64,000 nucleotides of DNA from Gramella sp. MT6. GTDB taxonomy: Bacteria; Bacteroidota; Bacteroidia; Flavobacteriales; Flavobacteriaceae. The notes under the pieces are model-generated. The model was not told where the DNA came from. It was given only the letters and a program-made list of their open reading frames with translations, and ran no database searches. Made by a program: the position numbers and the translations under genes. The stretch is from assembly GCF_019357415.1 (NCBI RefSeq), contig NZ_CP048410.1:1550001-1614000 (forward strand). The letters are read 5' to 3'. Shown piece after piece: positions 60,857-64,000 of the stretch. Every line of letters begins with the position of its first letter. Position 1 is the first letter of the stretch.

Positions 60857-63226
60857 ATGCACAAAATATATTCAGTCATTCTGGTTTTATTAAGCGCTAT
60901 AAGTGTTCAGGCACAGCAGGAAGCTTCTGTGGAGGGAAATATAAATGATCTACCGGTACACGAGTATACGCTTACTATAGATCAGGAAATGGTGAATAAG
61001 GCAGGAAAAGAAGTGATGGGAATGACCGTGAATGGAACAATTCCCGGTCCTACCCTTGATTTTACTGAAGGAGAATACGCCGTGATCTATGTGCATAATA
61101 AGATGGATGTGGAAACATCTATTCACTGGCATGGAATCTTACTTCCGAATTTTTATGATGGTGTTCCTTATTTAACAACGCCACCTATTGAACCAGGAGA
61201 AACCTTTAAATATGAATTCGAGATCAAACAAAGCGGGACCTATTGGTATCATTCACATACCATGCTGCAGGAGCAAAGCGGGGTATTTGGTTCGCTGGTA
61301 ATTCAACCAAAGGGGAAACCTGACGTGGTTTATGATAAAGAACTCGTTTTAGTACTGTCCGACTGGACCAATGAGAAACCTCAGGATGTTCAGCGATTTC
61401 TGAAAAGGGGAACAGAATGGTATGGAATCAAAAAAGGAACTTCCACGCCTTTAAATCAGGTGGTAGCAAGAGGAGCCTTTGGAGCACAGCTTAATTTCTG
61501 GAAGCAACGGATGGAAGGTGCCGATATCGCTGATATTTACTATCCCGCTTTTTTAATTAATGGGGAAGAAAGTATCGAATATCCTGAATTCAAACCCGGA
61601 GAGAAAGTAAGACTTCGCATAATTGATGGTTCGGCGTCTACTTCTTTCTGGATGACCTTTGGAGGAGAAACTCCAACATTAATAGCTGCCGACGGATTAA
61701 ATGTGGTACCAGTAAAGCATAATAAAACCTTTATTGGTGTAGCTGAAACCTACGATTTCATTGTAGAAATTCCACAGGATAAAAAGCTGGAGTTCAGGAT
61801 TACGGCGCAGGATGGTTCCGGAACGGCTTCTGCATATCTGGGAACAGGGGAAATCGCAAAAGCTCCTGAGATTGCCAGACCAGATAAAATTGAAATGATG
61901 CAGCAAATGGCCAACATGGATATGAAAATGGGTGCTCCCGCACTTAAATCTCATCCCGGGAAAGAAAATCCGCAGGAAATGATGGAAGAATGGGGAATGG
62001 AGATGGAAGAAATGGAAATGGAAATGGAAGGTATTCAGATGGATCATTCGAAAATGGATCACTCAAAAATGGAAATGCCGAAGGATTCTGTTATGAAGAT
62101 GGACCACTCAAAAATGGATCATGGGAATATGAAAAAAGAATCTGAAATGGATCATTCCAGGATGAACCATGAGGGGATGGATATGCAAGAGGATATGAAA
62201 ATGGATGGTATGGAAATGTTTTCAGAATATAATTATGACTATTTAAAGTCTCCTGAAAAGACCACGTATGATGAAGACATTCCGGTAAATAATATACTGC
62301 TGAATCTTACCGGAAATATGAATCGGTATATCTGGAGTATGAACGGGGTGCCGCTTTCAGAATCTGATAAAATAAAGATCGAAGGAGATGAGGTGACCAG
62401 GATCACCTTTAATAACCTAACGATGATGCATCACCCCATGCATTTGCACGGGCACTTCTTCAGGGTGATCAATGAAAATGGCGAATATTCTCCATTAAAA
62501 CATACGGTAAATGTGCCGCCAATGGAGAAAATTACGATCGAGTTCTACGGAAATGAATATGGTGACTGGTTCTTTCACTGCCATATTCTTTATCACATGA
62601 TGGGAGGAATGGCAAGAGTGATGAGTTATGAGACTGATAGGGATCCCAGATTAGATGAGTACCCCCTCTCGCACTTGCTTGCCGAAACCAACCAGTTCTA
62701 TACCTGGGGAACCCTGGATGCGGCTTCGCATATGAGCACGTTAAACGTGACAAGTTCAGATATTCGCAATCAGTTCATGGTCAACGCCGAATATGGCTGG
62801 AACCAGAACCTGGAAGCAGAATTTACTTATGAATATTACCTCAATGACTGGGTGCGTCTTTTTGGAGGGGTAAATGTGGAAAACGAACTGGAAGATAGTC
62901 TGGATGAATTAAGTACTACCGCAATTGGAGGGATTCGATATTTTACTCCATATATGTTTCAACTTGATGTGAGATTAGATAATAAATTAAGACCTCAGAT
63001 TAGCCTCGAGCGGGAGATCATGATCTTTCCAAGGCTGATCTTGTTTGGAGAGTATGAATTTCAAGCAGATTTTGGCTGGGTGAACGATTTGGAACCTGGA
63101 AAAAATTTCGAAGAGGAACAGGTCTGGAATGCCGGTTTTGAATATTTATTGAGTAAGAATTTTTCACTGATGGGTAGTTATGATAATCGTTTTGGTGCTG
63201 GAGGAGGATTAACAATAAGATTTTAA
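60857..63226 (+). CDS. Multicopper oxidase fused to a C-terminal beta-barrel
   Basis: A 789-residue periplasmic oxidase of the CopA/CueO type, likely oxidising Cu(I) to Cu(II). After a signal peptide (ends VQAQ) come cupredoxin domains with all copper ligands: H90-W-H92, H132-S-H134, H526-x-x-H529-x-H531 and H574-C575-H576-x3-H580-x4-M585. A Met/His-rich insert (about 345-455) has five DHSKM-type units and can bind extra copper. After about residue 605 the chain continues with alternating strands and ends GGGLTIRF, matching a CopB-like outer-membrane barrel. The oxidase half is sure, the barrel half good by pattern. Confidence 0.88.
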   Translation: MHKIYSVILVLLSAISVQAQQEASVEGNINDLPVHEYTLTIDQEMVNKAGKEVMGMTVNGTIPGPTLDFTEGEYAVIYVHNKMDVETSIHWHGILLPNFYDGVPYLTTPPIEPGETFKYEFEIKQSGTYWYHSHTMLQEQSGVFGSLVIQPKGKPDVVYDKELVLVLSDWTNEKPQDVQRFLKRGTEWYGIKKGTSTPLNQVVARGAFGAQLNFWKQRMEGADIADIYYPAFLINGEESIEYPEFKPGEKVRLRIIDGSASTSFWMTFGGETPTLIAADGLNVVPVKHNKTFIGVAETYDFIVEIPQDKKLEFRITAQDGSGTASAYLGTGEIAKAPEIARPDKIEMMQQMANMDMKMGAPALKSHPGKENPQEMMEEWGMEMEEMEMEMEGIQMDHSKMDHSKMEMPKDSVMKMDHSKMDHGNMKKESEMDHSRMNHEGMDMQEDMKMDGMEMFSEYNYDYLKSPEKTTYDEDIPVNNILLNLTGNMNRYIWSMNGVPLSESDKIKIEGDEVTRITFNNLTMMHHPMHLHGHFFRVINENGEYSPLKHTVNVPPMEKITIEFYGNEYGDWFFHCHILYHMMGGMARVMSYETDRDPRLDEYPLSHLLAETNQFYTWGTLDAASHMSTLNVTSSDIRNQFMVNAEYGWNQNLEAEFTYEYYLNDWVRLFGGVNVENELEDSLDELSTTAIGGIRYFTPYMFQLDVRLDNKLRPQISLEREIMIFPRLILFGEYEFQADFGWVNDLEPGKNFEEEQVWNAGFEYLLSKNFSLMGSYDNRFGAGGGLTIRF

Positions 63227-63236
63227 TTGAATAATA

Positions 63237-63956
63237 ATGGTTAAAAGAAAAACCGCTTTAAATATTAGAAAAGCCCACCGATATCTCGGGATCTTTATCG
63301 GTTTGCAGTTCATTATGTGGACGGTAAGTGGTCTTTATTTTAGCTGGACAGATCTTGATGAGATCCATGGAGACCAGTTCAAAAAAGAAGAACCAATACA
63401 ATCATCATTTTCAGATCTAAAAAGTCCCACGAAACTGCATCCTGAATTGAATGTGACTTCGGTAAAGTTACAGGAGATCTCGGGACAGCCGTTTTATTAT
63501 GTGAATGAAAAGATCCTGATGGATGCCCTTAATGGAGAAATCATAGAAGAGATCAATGAACAACAGGCGCTTGATATAGCCTCCCGACATATGAAAGCAG
63601 ATCTGAAAGTTTCGGGAATAGAAAGGATCACTGAAACCGGGAAACACCATGAATACAGGGAAAGGTTGCTTCCGGCCTGGGTGATCTCCTATGATACCGA
63701 TAAGAATCTTAAGGCTTATGTAGGAGCGCTCACCGGGAATTTTAATACGGTAAGACATCGTGACTGGCGATGGTTCGATTTTCTATGGATGACTCATACC
63801 ATGGATTACGAGGGAAGAGATGATTTCAATAATCTATTGTTGAGAGGTTTTTCATTAATGGGACTTATAACCGTCTTAAGTGGTTTCTTGCTATGGTATA
63901 TTTCTTCACCAACAGTTAGAAAGATCCTTAAGCCAGTTAAAAAGAATAAAAATTAA
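63237..63956 (+). CDS. PepSY-domain membrane protein
   Basis: A 239-residue protein with an N-terminal helix (about 15-35, IRKAHRYLGIFIGLQFIMW), a periplasmic part containing PepSY-like segments (QQALDIASRHM, RLLPAWVISYD) and one or two C-terminal helices (about 204-222). PepSY_TM proteins are linked to metal uptake or reduction and to peptidase inhibition; a ferric or cupric reductase-like partner role is possible. It is 10 nt after the oxidase gene. It ends 44 nt before the window edge, so the island may continue. Confidence 0.8.
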   Translation: MVKRKTALNIRKAHRYLGIFIGLQFIMWTVSGLYFSWTDLDEIHGDQFKKEEPIQSSFSDLKSPTKLHPELNVTSVKLQEISGQPFYYVNEKILMDALNGEIIEEINEQQALDIASRHMKADLKVSGIERITETGKHHEYRERLLPAWVISYDTDKNLKAYVGALTGNFNTVRHRDWRWFDFLWMTHTMDYEGRDDFNNLLLRGFSLMGLITVLSGFLLWYISSPTVRKILKPVKKNKN

Positions 63957-64000
63957 CCTGTTATCAGGACACTTTAAATACGTCAAAAATCAATAATTTA

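Noticed and set aside
62030..62180. Possible tandem DNA repeat or CRISPR-like array in the oxidase gene
   Set aside because: The repetition is in the protein (DHSKM units) with varied codons and no spacers of fixed length.

Overview
The window reads as a low-GC marine Bacteroidetes chromosome, most likely family Flavobacteriaceae (Gramella/Christiangramia-like). Signs are TAnnTTTG-type -7 promoter elements, an exosortase of the XrtF type, a mevalonate-pathway HMG-CoA reductase with a GYDIA-type GHMP kinase, a purH-mreBCD-mrdA-rodA cluster, and many lipoproteins and secreted proteins ending their signal peptides in AQ. No phage, plasmid or CRISPR genes are visible. Most of the window is ordinary, densely packed chromosome; the last 11 kb is an accessory copper/heavy-metal island. 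The taxonomic call rests on recollection of gene content, not on a search.

Layout. 1-4983 (minus): glgE, maltokinase and the start of glgB, the GlgE route from trehalose to alpha-glucan. 5211-12639: a lipoprotein with cupredoxin-like blocks, a lipoprotein cytochrome c, an RNA methyltransferase, a conserved unknown, a secreted carboxypeptidase-regulatory-like protein, a secreted VOC protein and a SulP anion transporter. 12887-15156: the ribosome-assembly GTPases era and der. 15157-17280: a 49-residue membrane-protein gene insulated by hairpins, a sulfide:quinone-reductase-like flavoprotein behind a perfect palindrome, and tRNA-Phe. 17283-24911: coaX, an outer-membrane barrel, a TPR protein, lptC, a small membrane protein, a CNNM/CorC protein and a PpiD/SurA-like foldase, an envelope-biogenesis run. 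24960-27199 (minus): mevalonate genes. 27384-33320: a dipeptidyl peptidase followed by two POT peptide transporters, a peptide-scavenging unit. 33401-41077: thioredoxin-like protein, comEC, NlpC/P60 lipoprotein, lpxB, surE and a tail-specific protease. 41212-48263 (minus): rod-shape genes and purH. 48410-52462: ABC permease, free-methionine-sulfoxide reductase, XrtF with its partner, and an NmrA-like protein.

52659-63956 (plus): the copper/metal island. It holds a small Cys/His secreted protein (HYC_CC_PP type), a CusA-type RND pump, a four-helix-bundle (IVS/S23-like) gene, a TolC-type channel, a CusB-type adaptor with an N-terminal metal-binding domain and a C-terminal DUF3347, a DUF305 membrane protein, a multicopper oxidase whose chain continues into a predicted beta-barrel, and a PepSY protein. 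Together these would export Cu(I)/Ag(I) from the periplasm and oxidise what remains.

The most unusual structure is inside that operon. The four-helix-bundle gene sits between cusA and the tolC-like gene and is bounded by an 18-bp perfect inverted repeat. One copy encodes the last residues of CusA and the other encodes the hydrophobic core of the TolC-like signal peptide, as if a small mobile cassette had been domesticated in the operon. The second is the oxidase-barrel fusion.
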